Shown piece after piece: positions 9,430 through 18,288 of a stretch of DNA of 44,428 nucleotides. The notes beneath the pieces were generated by a model. The model had not been told where the DNA came from. It did not search any database and worked only from the letters and a program-made list of their open reading frames with translations. The stretch spans positions 1 to 44,428 of the forward strand of contig BJHF01000054.1 of NCBI GenBank assembly GCA_014191855.1. The letters run 5' to 3'. Source of the stretch: Deltaproteobacteria bacterium. GTDB lineage: Bacteria; Myxococcota_A; UBA796; SXON01. The translations under genes were made by a program, and so were the position numbers. The first letter of the stretch is position 1. Every line of letters starts with the position of its first letter.

Positions 9430-11109
9430 ATGGGTCCTCCGGAACCGTCCGCGTCCGCCGCGGCGCGCGGCGCAGGTGCCCGGAGGCCGGTTTCCGAGCG
9501 AGCGGTGGTGGCAGCGGGGATCGCCCTCACAACCGTCGCAATTCTGCTGCTCGTCGGCCCGGTGTTCGCGGCGCCGGCGAGCGCGGTGCTCGGCACCCCC
9601 GACTCCGAGGGGCCCGGCCACGTGGTGGCGCTCGCGCTGTCCTTGATCGGCGGAAACCCCTGGTTGCTCCCCGAGGTTCCCGGCGCCCTGAACCCGATCC
9701 GGGCCAACATCACGCCGATGGCGACCCTGCTCGGCTGGCCGTTCTACGCGGCGCTGGGGGGCCTCCGGGGCGCGGCGCTCGCATGGAACGCCCAGTGGCT
9801 CGTGGTTTCGCTGGCGGGGAGCGTGGGCGCGTGGCTGTTTGTTCGGGATTGGCTGGGTGCGGCCGCTCCCGCTGCCGTCGCGGCTGCGCTCGTCGCGTCA
9901 GCCACTTCGCTGCACGAGCTACCCGCTGTCGGTCGGCTCGAAGAGCTGGCGTTGTATGCCTGGCCGCTCCATGTTGCGTTGCTCTACCGGGCGGTGGTGC
10001 TGCGCCCCGGCTGGCCCTCCGTAGCGGCGGCCGCCGTCAGCTTCGCGTCGATCGCCGTCGAGGGCGGTTTCGCCAGCATCTACCTTGCGTGTGTGGAGGT
10101 GCCGCTGGCGGCCGCCCTGCTCCGGGCCGCGCCCGATCGCCGACGTGCGGCACAGGCGCTCAGCGTCGTCGCCCTCGCCGGCATCCTCGCCCTCGCGCCG
10201 TTCGTGTGGGCGCACCTCGAATACCCCTCTCCTCCGCAGGTCCACCCTCATCGTGGAAAAACCGTGGTGGGGCTTGCGCAGTTGCTCCCTGGCGGTGGAA
10301 ACATCCCCTGGCGTCAGGGCTATCACGTGCGCCCGTACCCGGGACTCGCGCTCCTCTCACTCGCCGCGCTCGCCGCTCTCGTCGATCGTCGTGCGCGACC
10401 CTGGCTTCTCGGCGGCCTGACCGTGCTCGTCCTCTCCCTCGGCCCCACGCTCGTGTGGACGCCAGACTCCGAAGCCATCGTCTCGCTGCCGGCGCGCTGG
10501 ATCGGGGCGGCAATCCCCTCCTTGCCGATGACCGCGTGGAACCGGATGGGGGCGTTGATCGTGCCGATGTTGGCGTTCTCCGGCGCGGCGCTCGCGGCCC
10601 GCTGGCGCTGGACCGGTTGGATTCTCCTCCTCGCGGCCGTCGAGCACCTCGCTGAGGGCCGCCCCTCGGGGACTCGAAGCTGGGGGATCGAGCCTCCACC
10701 CGCGCTCGCGGCGGCGTTGTACGATGGCGGCCTCGTGCAGCTTCCGGACGACGATCTCGCGATGTTGTGGCAACACTCCGTGCCGGCGGGCCAGCCTGCG
10801 GAGCCGATTTTCCCGGACGAGCCCGTGCTGTTGGCGTGGCTGCGGTCGCTGGCACCCACGCCAGTCACCAAGATGCGTACGAGGCTGCCGGCCACCACGA
10901 ACCTCGACCCGACGTGCGTTGCGTTCGGGGCGGAAACCCTCCGCGGCGCAGGATTCCAGACGATCGCGCTCCGAACCGACGACGTGGCGCCGGAGGCCGC
11001 CGCGCGCATCGACCGCACGCTCACGCTCGCGCCCGGGCCGCCCCGGCGTGCATCAGGCGTCACACCATGGCCGCCCACCCCCCGCTTCCCGGGCGAAGCG
11101 TGTCCCTGA
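9430..11109 (+). CDS. Polytopic membrane protein, possibly GT-C-type glycosyltransferase-like
   Basis: 559 residues from ATG 9430 (or 562 from ATG 9421). A short Pro/Ala-rich cytoplasmic start is followed by a strong helix (VAAGIALTTVAILLLVGPVF) and about nine to eleven further hydrophobic segments up to roughly residue 420, then a soluble C-terminal domain of about 140 residues. The first extracytoplasmic loop holds GTPDSEGPGHVV; acidic residues in this loop are a hallmark of GT-C enzymes that use lipid-linked sugars, so such a role is possible but not shown. It overlaps the next membrane protein gene by 43 or 10 bases, depending on that gene's start, and a lipoprotein gene follows, so the three form one unit. 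Product identity is an inference from topology only. Confidence 0.75.
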   Translation: MGPPEPSASAAARGAGARRPVSERAVVAAGIALTTVAILLLVGPVFAAPASAVLGTPDSEGPGHVVALALSLIGGNPWLLPEVPGALNPIRANITPMATLLGWPFYAALGGLRGAALAWNAQWLVVSLAGSVGAWLFVRDWLGAAAPAAVAAALVASATSLHELPAVGRLEELALYAWPLHVALLYRAVVLRPGWPSVAAAAVSFASIAVEGGFASIYLACVEVPLAAALLRAAPDRRRAAQALSVVALAGILALAPFVWAHLEYPSPPQVHPHRGKTVVGLAQLLPGGGNIPWRQGYHVRPYPGLALLSLAALAALVDRRARPWLLGGLTVLVLSLGPTLVWTPDSEAIVSLPARWIGAAIPSLPMTAWNRMGALIVPMLAFSGAALAARWRWTGWILLLAAVEHLAEGRPSGTRSWGIEPPPALAAALYDGGLVQLPDDDLAMLWQHSVPAGQPAEPIFPDEPVLLAWLRSLAPTPVTKMRTRLPATTNLDPTCVAFGAETLRGAGFQTIALRTDDVAPEAAARIDRTLTLAPGPPRRASGVTPWPPTPRFPGEACP

Positions 11110-12806
11110 ACCCCGCGAAGGCTGAGTCTCCGCCCCGCTGGCGCTCCGGAGCGGTGGCCGTTGCGCTGCACCTCACCCTCGCGCTCATCGTCACGACGCC
11201 CGTCATCGGCACGGGCATGGTGGGCCATCCCGAGGTGGACGTCTGGAACCACGCCTGGGGTCTCTGGTGGTTCTGGGACTGTTTTACGCACGTTCGAGCG
11301 CCGCTCTACACCACCGTTCTCAACGCCCCGGCGGGAGGGTGGCTGTGGTTCATCGATCCGATCGGTGCCGCCTTCGGGATGTGGTGGGTGCCCCTGGTCG
11401 GGCTCACCGCCGCCTGGAATCTTACGCTCGTGGCGCTGGTGACGGCGGCGAGCGTCGCGGGCGCTCAGCTCGCGGATGCGGTTGGTGCGGGTCTGCGCTC
11501 CCGCTGGATCGGCGCCGTTGGCGTCGCTGCGTCAGCGCACGTCGTGAGCGAGCTGCACAACGGGATCAGCGAAGCCGTTGGGGTGGCCTGGGGTGTTTTT
11601 GCGCTCGCCGCGCTGCTCCGCGCCCTCGCCAACCCGGAGCGGGCGCGGGGGTGGGTGGTCACGGGCCTGCTCGGCGGGCTCACGCTACTGGGCACGTACT
11701 ACTACGCCCTCAGCCTGGCGCTGGTCGCGATAGCAATACTGCTCGACGCCCTCCGAACGACCCCGCGTCGCCTGCTTCTCCGAGGGGTATTGCTGGGTGC
11801 GATCCCCGCCGCCTGCATCGCGATCCCGGTCGTCCTGCTCATCCACCACACGGTGGCGGACGGCGAGACGGCGATCATCCCGCGCCAATCCGGCACGTGG
11901 CAAGAGCGCTTCTGGGCATTGGAGCACAACGCGGTGGATCCATTGAGCCTCGTGGTTCCGGGCAACTTCCAGTCCGTCGACCTCGCTGCGTTGGGGGAGT
12001 CTTTTCGGCATTCCAGCTACCTCGGCTGGCTGGTGCTCGTCCCCGCGTGGTTTGCCGCGCGCCGCAGGCTGCTCTGGGTAGCCGCTGTGCCGCTCGTGCT
12101 CTCGCTCGGCCCCTACCTCTGGTGCGGTGGGGGTTGGGTGGAGCTCGCCGGGCGCAGGTTCGCCCTGCCGTATCGCCTGCTGCTGGAGGTAATGCCCGCG
12201 GAGGCCATCGCCCACCCGCAGCGAATCGGGTTCCTCGGCATGGCGTTGATCGCCGCTCTGGGGGCGAGCGCGGTGAGTGAGCGCTGGGCTCCGTGGGTGG
12301 CGGGAGGCCTGCTCGTTGAGCTGCTGCTCGTGAGCCCCGCCCCGTGGCCAATCGCGAAGACCGGCGAGCTGGACACGAGCTACGCCGAATTCATCGCAGC
12401 GGCAGAGCCGGAGCCCACGGTTCGGGGTGCTCCGCTGGTGGTGGACATCCCGGCCGAGGCGCCGGGCAACGGGATGGCCAGCTCCCGCTACCTCGTGTTC
12501 CAGGCCGTTCACGGGCGCCCGATCCCCTACGGTCCCAACGTGAGAAAAGACTGCTTCCGCGCGTTCAAGAGTCAAGCCGCCACCGCGATCGTACTCGGTG
12601 ATCCGGCGTTGCTGGCCTCCATGACCAGCGCCGACTTTCATCGCGGCGAGCTGGGGTGGATTGCGCTGCACACCGATCTCGGGGATCCCGACGCCGGAGG
12701 GACCGCCGCGCTGGAGGCCCGGCTTCGAGAATTGTTGGGCGCGCCTCGTGAGCTCGGTCCCGTGCGCCTCTGGGACGTTCGTGGGTTACAACCTGCCGCG
12801 GAGTGA
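11067..12806 (+). CDS. Polytopic membrane protein, second member of the membrane pair
   Basis: 579 residues from ATG 11067; GTG 11100, which overlaps the upstream stop by 10 bases, is an alternative start. About ten membrane helices occupy residues 30-430 and a soluble domain of about 140 residues ends the protein, the same layout as its upstream neighbour. The first loop carries GHPEVDVWNHAWGLWWFWD followed by LNAPAGGWLWF, a pattern I associate with uncharacterised GT-C-like proteins of deltaproteobacteria; this is family memory, not proof. The pair may transfer or flip a lipid-linked sugar. A lipoprotein gene starts three bases after the stop. No Shine-Dalgarno is evident at either start, which fits translational coupling. 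Confidence 0.72.
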   Translation: MAAHPPLPGRSVSLNPAKAESPPRWRSGAVAVALHLTLALIVTTPVIGTGMVGHPEVDVWNHAWGLWWFWDCFTHVRAPLYTTVLNAPAGGWLWFIDPIGAAFGMWWVPLVGLTAAWNLTLVALVTAASVAGAQLADAVGAGLRSRWIGAVGVAASAHVVSELHNGISEAVGVAWGVFALAALLRALANPERARGWVVTGLLGGLTLLGTYYYALSLALVAIAILLDALRTTPRRLLLRGVLLGAIPAACIAIPVVLLIHHTVADGETAIIPRQSGTWQERFWALEHNAVDPLSLVVPGNFQSVDLAALGESFRHSSYLGWLVLVPAWFAARRRLLWVAAVPLVLSLGPYLWCGGGWVELAGRRFALPYRLLLEVMPAEAIAHPQRIGFLGMALIAALGASAVSERWAPWVAGGLLVELLLVSPAPWPIAKTGELDTSYAEFIAAAEPEPTVRGAPLVVDIPAEAPGNGMASSRYLVFQAVHGRPIPYGPNVRKDCFRAFKSQAATAIVLGDPALLASMTSADFHRGELGWIALHTDLGDPDAGGTAALEARLRELLGAPRELGPVRLWDVRGLQPAAE

Positions 12807-12809
12807 CCC

Positions 12810-13433
12810 ATGGTAACGATCCTGCTGCTCGCATTTCTTGGTTGCCCGACCGACGCCCCCGAGGGCACGACCGACGTGGCGGCGTCTCCCGGCCCCATGG
12901 ATGGCGTGGCCCCGCCGCCAACGGGCGAAGCCGGCGCGCAAGGGCAGGGCGGCACCGAGCCGAAGCTCGAGGTTTCGCCGGGCGAAGGCGTGAAGGTGAG
13001 CGGCACCGCGAGCTTCGATGGCGAAGTCACGGCGCCGATCCGGCTCGACGTGCTCAAGCAGGGAGAGGGGAATTTCCAGCGGGTACACACGATGACCCTG
13101 GAGAAGTTCGGCGCCTTCGAGCTGGAGCTTCCGAAGAACTACGGCACGGTTCAGATCGCGATTTTGGTCGATTCGAGCGGCCCCGCCAAGCCCATGGCGA
13201 TCACGCTGCCCATCGTGGTGGCCGATCAGCCGATCACCGACCTCGTGTTGGCGCTCAGCCCGCTCGATCCTTCGGCGGCCCCCGCGGTTCCGCCCACCGC
13301 GCCCCCGCCAGAGGGTTCGGCGCCTCCGCCCGGATCTCCCCCGGCGGAAGGGGCACTTTTGCCGCCGCCGGCTGGCACCCCCCCTGCTGCAGGCACCCCG
13401 CCCGCGGTGCCCGGGGCCGCCCCTCCGGGGTAG
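12810..13433 (+). CDS. Short-signal lipoprotein with Pro-rich tail
   Basis: 207 residues. The signal MVTILLLAFLGC ends in a lipobox (AFLGC) with the lipid Cys at residue 12 and has no Lys or Arg. The start is firm because the upstream gene's TGA (12804-12806) lies in the same frame only one codon away. After a low-complexity Pro/Gly linker comes a compact, probably beta-rich domain at about residues 50-150 (KVSGTASFDGEVTAPIRLDV to ITDLVLALSP), then a Pro/Ala tail. It is the last gene of the membrane-pair operon. I do not recognise the domain; a carboxypeptidase-regulatory-like or Ig-like fold is possible. The envelope location follows from the lipobox. Confidence 0.78.
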   Translation: MVTILLLAFLGCPTDAPEGTTDVAASPGPMDGVAPPPTGEAGAQGQGGTEPKLEVSPGEGVKVSGTASFDGEVTAPIRLDVLKQGEGNFQRVHTMTLEKFGAFELELPKNYGTVQIAILVDSSGPAKPMAITLPIVVADQPITDLVLALSPLDPSAAPAVPPTAPPPEGSAPPPGSPPAEGALLPPPAGTPPAAGTPPAVPGAAPPG

Positions 13434-13478
13434 CCGGGATCCGGGCGATGCTCGGTTCCTCGTCTCGTTGTCAGGCGT

Positions 13479-15530
13479 TCAACGCGGAGCATCGCGCGTC
13501 GCCGCGAGCCATCCCGCGTCGCGCAGCTCCGCTTCGATCCAGCGCGCGAGCCGCACGTGGCCGCTCACGGTGAGGTGGCAGTCGTCGAGAAAGTCATCGG
13601 GGTTTGCCTCGGCGGCGAACCGCGCGGAGGCATCGAAGGCCCGTTGATGGCTGGTTTCAGCGAGCTCGGCCAGGAGGTCGGCGTAGGTGGACATCGGCGC
13701 CGCGTCTGGGCTCAGGCCCTCGGTTACGAGCAGCACGTGCGCGCCACGCGCCTGGGCAAGACCGAGGATCGTGTTCAGGTTCTCGCGGGCATCGGCCAGG
13801 GGTACGGCTACCGCGGCGTCTCCACGCCAGCTCAGGAGCACGAACTTGAAGCCGACGAACAGGCGGGAGCGGTGCATCACGTCGGAGGCGGCCAGCACCG
13901 TGCTGTTGGCGGGCTGGCGGTACCGGTCGAGGAGCGCCTTGTGGGAGGCCACGCCACGCGTGAACAGGTCGTTGTGCCCCACATAGAGTACGAGGATATC
14001 AGGGTTCAACCGTTCGAGTTGGCTCTCCGCATACAGCCGGATGTGGAGGGTGTTCCAGCCGCCCACGCCCTGGTTCACCACCTCCCAGGCCGGTGGCTGT
14101 GCCGACGCGGCGAGCGCTTCCTCCAGCTTCTTTGGCCAGAACAGGTTGATGTCGTCCATCTGGTAGGCCCCGCCGGTGCTCGACCCGCCCAACGCGACGA
14201 TGCGGCGCACACCTGCGCGCGAGTCGGGCGGTTGCACCGGGAAGCCTTCCGAGGGGTACCTGCGGTAGGTCTGCAGCTCCAGCAGCTCCTTGAATTCGGT
14301 GGCCGCGCGCTCGTATCCGGCGGTTCGAATCCAGGTTTTGTCCAGGGCGGTGAAGCGGGTGCCGGCTTCTGCGAGCATCAGCGCGGCGAGGATCGATCCC
14401 CACGACCACAGCGCGACCGCGCGTACGCCGCGGGTGTTCGCCCAGAACAGCACCATCCAGGGCAGGAAGCTGAGCGCGAGCAGCGTCCATCCCTTGGCGT
14501 CGGGGAAGAATGGAAGCATCAAGGCGAATAAACCGGCTGGGATGAGTCCGATCGCCAGCGTGGGGCGCAGGCCTCGCTCGCGGCACAGGTGCAGGCCAAC
14601 CAGCAGCACCGCGGGGACCCCGCCCGCAAGGACCGGGACGAACGCCTCGGGGAGGCTCAGGACGCGGATTGATTCCAACCAGCCGGCCAGCGGGAGGGTT
14701 GCGATCCATGGCGCGAGGAGGAACGGGAGGAGGGCGCGGCGAACCGGCGGTTTCTTCGCGCCCGCCGCCGCGAGCGCCGCGCCGACGGCGGCGAGGCCGA
14801 GGGCGGTAGGCCATCGTGTGTACCACGGGCCTCCTGCGTAGTTGAGCCGGTTCACCGAGCCGGAGTAGAGCGCCGCCCGCTCCACTCGCACCGCCGCCAC
14901 ACCCGATCGGAGCTGCCACGGGCCGACGAACGCGGCGCCCGTGCACGACGCCCGCTGCGGACCGATGGCCACCTCCACGCCGCCGGCGCCCACCACGAGC
15001 TGCGCCTCCATCGCCGCCTCCGGGAGCGACATTGGCGTGCAGGTGAGCCCCCCGATCCCGCGTAGCTCGGCGTTTGCGCCGCGATCGAACACGATCCCCG
15101 GGCTCACGATCTCGCGGTGCGCGCCGCCGCCTGGCCCGCCTGGCCCGTTTCTTCCGCGGCCGGGAGGCGGCGGCCCGCCCGGCGGCGGCCCGCCCCCGGA
15201 GCCGGCGTTCGGGGCCGCTACTCCGATACTTTTGCCTAGCCGCACCAACAACGAGGCGCCCTGCGGCACCACGACCCCGAGCGTGAGGGTGTCCCCAGCG
15301 TTGAGGTCGGCCGCTGCCTGGGCGCCGCGGAGCGCCGACAATTCGAGGGCGGCCGGGTCGTTTCGGAGGGTGCCGAGCAGCGCCGCCGAGGTGAGCTCCA
15401 GTGGCCGCGCCGCCAGCTTGAACGCGCCCATTCCCGTTTCGGGTCGCGATCCGGCGGCTGCCCACCACACACAGAACCCCAGGCCGGCGCCGGCGAGAGC
15501 CGTGAGCGCCCGTGGTACCGCGGCGTTCAC
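13479..15530 (-). CDS. Membrane-anchored SGNH/GDSL-family hydrolase
   Basis: 683 residues from GTG 15530, whose GTGA overlaps the upstream stop; GTG 15554 would add eight residues. A first helix (ALTALAGAGLGFCVWW) is followed by an extracytoplasmic region with a Gly/Pro-rich insert (about 120-150), five or six further membrane helices (about 245-405), and a C-terminal SGNH domain. The four blocks are visible: VALGGSSTGG (nucleophile Ser, about 445), NQGVGGWNT (Gly), LYVGHNDLF (Asn) and DDCHLTVSGH (Asp/His, about 650). This is the layout expected of an envelope esterase or acyl-transfer enzyme that adds or removes O-acyl groups; the substrate is unknown. It ends the three-gene operon with the two SUMF-domain proteins and faces the lipoprotein gene tail to tail. 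Confidence 0.85.
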   Translation of the reverse strand: MNAAVPRALTALAGAGLGFCVWWAAAGSRPETGMGAFKLAARPLELTSAALLGTLRNDPAALELSALRGAQAAADLNAGDTLTLGVVVPQGASLLVRLGKSIGVAAPNAGSGGGPPPGGPPPPGRGRNGPGGPGGGAHREIVSPGIVFDRGANAELRGIGGLTCTPMSLPEAAMEAQLVVGAGGVEVAIGPQRASCTGAAFVGPWQLRSGVAAVRVERAALYSGSVNRLNYAGGPWYTRWPTALGLAAVGAALAAAGAKKPPVRRALLPFLLAPWIATLPLAGWLESIRVLSLPEAFVPVLAGGVPAVLLVGLHLCRERGLRPTLAIGLIPAGLFALMLPFFPDAKGWTLLALSFLPWMVLFWANTRGVRAVALWSWGSILAALMLAEAGTRFTALDKTWIRTAGYERAATEFKELLELQTYRRYPSEGFPVQPPDSRAGVRRIVALGGSSTGGAYQMDDINLFWPKKLEEALAASAQPPAWEVVNQGVGGWNTLHIRLYAESQLERLNPDILVLYVGHNDLFTRGVASHKALLDRYRQPANSTVLAASDVMHRSRLFVGFKFVLLSWRGDAAVAVPLADARENLNTILGLAQARGAHVLLVTEGLSPDAAPMSTYADLLAELAETSHQRAFDASARFAAEANPDDFLDDCHLTVSGHVRLARWIEAELRDAGWLAATRDAPR

Positions 15531-16477
15531 GAGGGCGCCGCGCTGCGAGCGCACCGGAACCCGCTCGTTTTACGGCGAAGTTCCACGGGAAAGGCGTTGT
15601 GATCCATCGCCAGGTTCACGCGCGGGTCGGCGAAGTAGCTGAAGCCGCGGGCGCCGGCGTAGAGGCCGAGCGTGGTCGTGAACGGCCCGCGTTTGAGCCT
15701 CGCATCGGCGAAGCGCACCTCCGACCAGTTGTGCATCCGGATGTCGGCCACCCACTCCCAGGCGTTCCCGTAGATGTCCTGCGCGCCATAGCGGCTGGCA
15801 CCTTCCGGGTAGTGGCCCACCGGGGAGGTCGTGAGGTACCCATCGTCGCTGTCGTCGTAGTTCGGCGTCGCCATCATGCCGCGATTCATACGGCCAGGGA
15901 CATACGTTTTTCCCCAGGGATACGCCCATTGATCGTCCGCGGGCCCGAGGGCGGCGAGCTGCCACTCGGCCTCGCTCGGCAGGCGTGCCTCGCGCCACGC
16001 GCAGTACTCGCGCGCGTCGTACCAGCTCGTGAGCACGACGGGGTGATCTTCGCTGCCGGAGCGCGGCGTAGCGCCCTCCCAATTCCAGTCCTTCTCCGCC
16101 CACTCCTCTTCCACGTGCGGCGGGCGGTACCCGGTCGCTGCAAGAAACAGCCCGTACTTCGCCCTCGATACTTCAAGCGCGTCGATCCAGAACCCATCCA
16201 CCTGCACCACCTGGGCGGGGAGCGGCTCGTGCGAGAGGCCCGGGCACTGATCCTCGCTCACCTCGGCCTGCGTACACGCAACCGTGGGGGAGGGGAGCTG
16301 CTTCTGTTGGGGGGGCGGGCGCATCGGACCGGAGGTAGATCCTCCGCGTACGCCGGCTTCAGGCACCCACACCATGCCTTCGAAGGCGCCGCTGCCGTGG
16401 ACGACGGCCGCGGGCGGCGTCGTCGGGAGCGCGGCCGGGCCCCCGTCGCACCCCGCCATCGCGAGCCAAAACGTCAT
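15527..16477 (-). CDS. SUMF/FGE-sulfatase-domain lipoprotein
   Basis: 316 residues from ATG 16477, chosen because ATGA overlaps the stop of the upstream gene. The signal MTFWLAMAGC gives a lipid Cys at residue 10 with no basic residue. The body is a formylglycine-generating-enzyme-like (C-lectin type) domain: VQVDGFWIDALEVSRAKY, DHPVVLTSWYDAREYCAW, RLPSEAEWQLAA, YPWG, QDIYGNAWEWVAD and the end TSGFRCARS. The RGGS(W/Y) strand and paired active-site Cys of true FGE are not seen, so sulfatase maturation is unlikely; many homologues serve as binding or scaffold domains. The downstream GTGA overlap couples it to the SGNH hydrolase. Confidence 0.85.
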   Translation of the reverse strand: MTFWLAMAGCDGGPAALPTTPPAAVVHGSGAFEGMVWVPEAGVRGGSTSGPMRPPPQQKQLPSPTVACTQAEVSEDQCPGLSHEPLPAQVVQVDGFWIDALEVSRAKYGLFLAATGYRPPHVEEEWAEKDWNWEGATPRSGSEDHPVVLTSWYDAREYCAWREARLPSEAEWQLAALGPADDQWAYPWGKTYVPGRMNRGMMATPNYDDSDDGYLTTSPVGHYPEGASRYGAQDIYGNAWEWVADIRMHNWSEVRFADARLKRGPFTTTLGLYAGARGFSYFADPRVNLAMDHNAFPVELRRKTSGFRCARSAAPS

Positions 16478-17235
16478 GGCGCGTACACGCAGCGGATGCC
16501 GATCGTGAGCCGCGGCTCGCTTGGGCGCACCGGTTCGCGGTGCGAACAGCCCGCATAAGAAGGCAGGTTCATGTAGGAGCCGCCGCGAACGGTTCGCCAC
16601 GGGGTAACGAGGGTGGAGACTGGTTCCGCGTCCGCCAGCGCCGCGTATCCGTCCGCCCGATAGGTGTCCCGCGTCCACTCCCACACGTTCCCGTACACGT
16701 CCTGCAGCCCAAACAGGTTCGGGGGCGATTCCGCGGTGACCGCATGGGTGAACACGCCGGGTAAATTTCCGTATTTACCCTCCTCAAACCACCACGCCAC
16801 CCCGGAGTCCTGCGCGGGCGGCTCGGGGCGGGGTTCCACCCCGCATGCGGCTCGCTCCCACTGCGCCTCCGTCGGCAGCGCGCCGCCGCGCGAGGCGCAG
16901 TAGGCTTCCGCCTCCCAGAACGTCACCGCCACGACGGGGTGGTCGCTCGCCCGCCCGGACGCCCGGGCCGTCGCGCCGGTGCCAGTCGGGTGCTCGGCCC
17001 GCCACGCCCGACCCTCCGTGCTCCACAGCGAATCGTCGCGCCACGCAGCTCCGGCAGCGAACGCCTCGAAGTCCGCGATGCTGACCTCGCGGCGATCCAC
17101 CTGGAACGCGCCGAGGCGAACGTGGCGTACCGGTCGGGCGTCGGGCATGTCTTCGTCGCCAAGCCGGAAGGTGCCGGCGGGTAACAGCACGGTCGTCGCA
17201 GGGGTGAGCGCGAGCAGGAGCCACAGGAGGGGCAT
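16474..17235 (-). CDS. SUMF/FGE-sulfatase-domain secreted protein
   Basis: 253 residues from ATG 17235. It begins with a hydrophobic, uncharged signal-like segment (MPLLWLLLALTPATTVLLPA) that leads directly into the domain start AGTFRLGDED. Family motifs include RREVSIADFEAFAAG, DHPVVAVTFWEAEAYCASRG, LPTEAQWERAACG, LQDVYGNVWEWTRDTY, TVRGGSYMN and LTIGIRCVYAP. Compared with human FGE, where the copper-binding Cys lie in SYMC and SYC, the equivalent positions read SYMN and SYA, so the oxidase site is missing. It is the first gene of the operon with a second SUMF-domain lipoprotein and an SGNH hydrolase. TACCTT lies eight bases before the start and no Shine-Dalgarno is visible. Confidence 0.84.
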   Translation of the reverse strand: MPLLWLLLALTPATTVLLPAGTFRLGDEDMPDARPVRHVRLGAFQVDRREVSIADFEAFAAGAAWRDDSLWSTEGRAWRAEHPTGTGATARASGRASDHPVVAVTFWEAEAYCASRGGALPTEAQWERAACGVEPRPEPPAQDSGVAWWFEEGKYGNLPGVFTHAVTAESPPNLFGLQDVYGNVWEWTRDTYRADGYAALADAEPVSTLVTPWRTVRGGSYMNLPSYAGCSHREPVRPSEPRLTIGIRCVYAP

Positions 17236-17278
17236 CGGAAGGCAAGGTATCCCGCGAAGCTCTCGGCTATAGGGGGGC
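17236..17278. promoter_or_regulatory. Compact divergent promoter region
   Basis: Only 43 bases separate two divergent starts. On the plus strand TATAGG (17268-17273) lies five bases before GTG 17279; on the minus strand TACCTT lies eight bases before ATG 17235. Both genes would have almost no untranslated leader. No clear -35 elements are present. The run of six G before the plus-strand start could also act as a ribosome site. Confidence 0.4.
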
Positions 17279-18265
17279 GTGCGTCGGACTCGGCCCCTCT
17301 TCGCAGTCATCGTGCTCGTGCTCCTGCTCGGGGGTGCGGAGGGCTTGTCGAGGTTGTTCGGGCCGAAGCTCATGCCTCCCGACCGCTCCCCGCAGGCGAA
17401 GCCGGGAGAAACCTCGCCCGCCGAGCCCAATATGGTTGGCGATGCGGCGGCGGGCTGGCGACCGAAGGTGGGCCCCCAGATGTCGTTTGGCATACCCGGA
17501 GGCACGACCGTGAACAGCCGGTCGATGCGGGGGGGGGAGGTATCGGTCGAGAAGTCGCGGCCGCGCGTGCTTGTCCTCGGGGACTCGACGATCTTCGGGG
17601 TGATGGTGGCCGATGGCGACACGATCGAGGCGCGCCTGGCCCAGGCGCTCCCCGGGGTCGAGGTGCTCAATGGTGGCGCGCCGGGCTACACGTCCTGGCA
17701 GGCGCTCCAGGCATTCGACGACCGTTTTGCCGCGCTGGTGCCGGATCTCATCGTCGTCGGGGCGCTGTGGAGCGATACCCAGGGGGCGGATGCGCCCGAC
17801 GCCACCCGCTTCGGCGGCCGCCGGGCACCGCTGGCCGAATCCAGCCGAGCCTTCGTGCTCCTGCGCGAGTGGGTGCGCGAGGCGCGCTGGGGAAAACGCG
17901 TCGAGAAAGTTGGTTTTGGCATCCAGAAGGTGATGGCACCCTCGGTGCGCGTGCCGATCGACGACTACGAAACCAACCTGCGCGCCTTCGCGACGCGCGC
18001 GCCGCACGTGGCCTACCTTGTGCTGCCGTGCGTGAACGACCCCACGGCGGGCAAGGTCGGAGACTTCCGCGATGCGTACCGGGCCGTGATGCGCGAAACG
18101 GCCCGGGAGCTGGGCGCGCCGCTCGCCGACGTCCCGCCCACCTTCGTCGGGTCCGACCCAGGGAAGATGTTCTACGACGAGGTGCATCCCACCCCGGCCG
18201 GGGATGCCAAAGTCGCGGAGGTGCTCGCTGCGGCGCTGGCCCCCTGGGCCGCCTCCGCGCGCTGA
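17279..18265 (+). CDS. SGNH/GDSL-family protein with membrane anchor
   Basis: 328 residues from GTG 17279. The basic start MRRTRPLF and a helix (AVIVLVLLLGGAEGL) form a signal anchor. The SGNH domain follows: VLVLGDSTIFG (block I, nucleophile Ser near residue 103), NGGAPGYTSWQAL (block II), VVGALWSDTQ at the block III position, and FYDEVHPTPAGDAKVAEVL (block V Asp/His, about 299). The Asn expected in block III (GXND) is replaced, since GALWSD lacks it, so the oxyanion hole may be altered. It is transcribed away from the SUMF/SGNH operon from a 43-base shared promoter region, which suggests a common process. The substrate is unknown. Confidence 0.83.
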   Translation: MRRTRPLFAVIVLVLLLGGAEGLSRLFGPKLMPPDRSPQAKPGETSPAEPNMVGDAAAGWRPKVGPQMSFGIPGGTTVNSRSMRGGEVSVEKSRPRVLVLGDSTIFGVMVADGDTIEARLAQALPGVEVLNGGAPGYTSWQALQAFDDRFAALVPDLIVVGALWSDTQGADAPDATRFGGRRAPLAESSRAFVLLREWVREARWGKRVEKVGFGIQKVMAPSVRVPIDDYETNLRAFATRAPHVAYLVLPCVNDPTAGKVGDFRDAYRAVMRETARELGAPLADVPPTFVGSDPGKMFYDEVHPTPAGDAKVAEVLAAALAPWAASAR

Positions 18266-18288
18266 ACGCCCGCTGGCTGGATCGGCGG

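Noticed and set aside
9361..9621. N-terminal extension of the radical SAM protein up to 9621
   Set aside because: It is Arg/Gly-rich without homology pattern and overlaps the start and first helix of the divergent membrane protein gene.
15527..17235. Formylglycine-generating (sulfatase-maturing) activity for the two SUMF-domain proteins
   Set aside because: The paired copper-binding cysteines are absent (SYMN and SYA where SYMC and SYC are expected), and no sulfatase gene is nearby.
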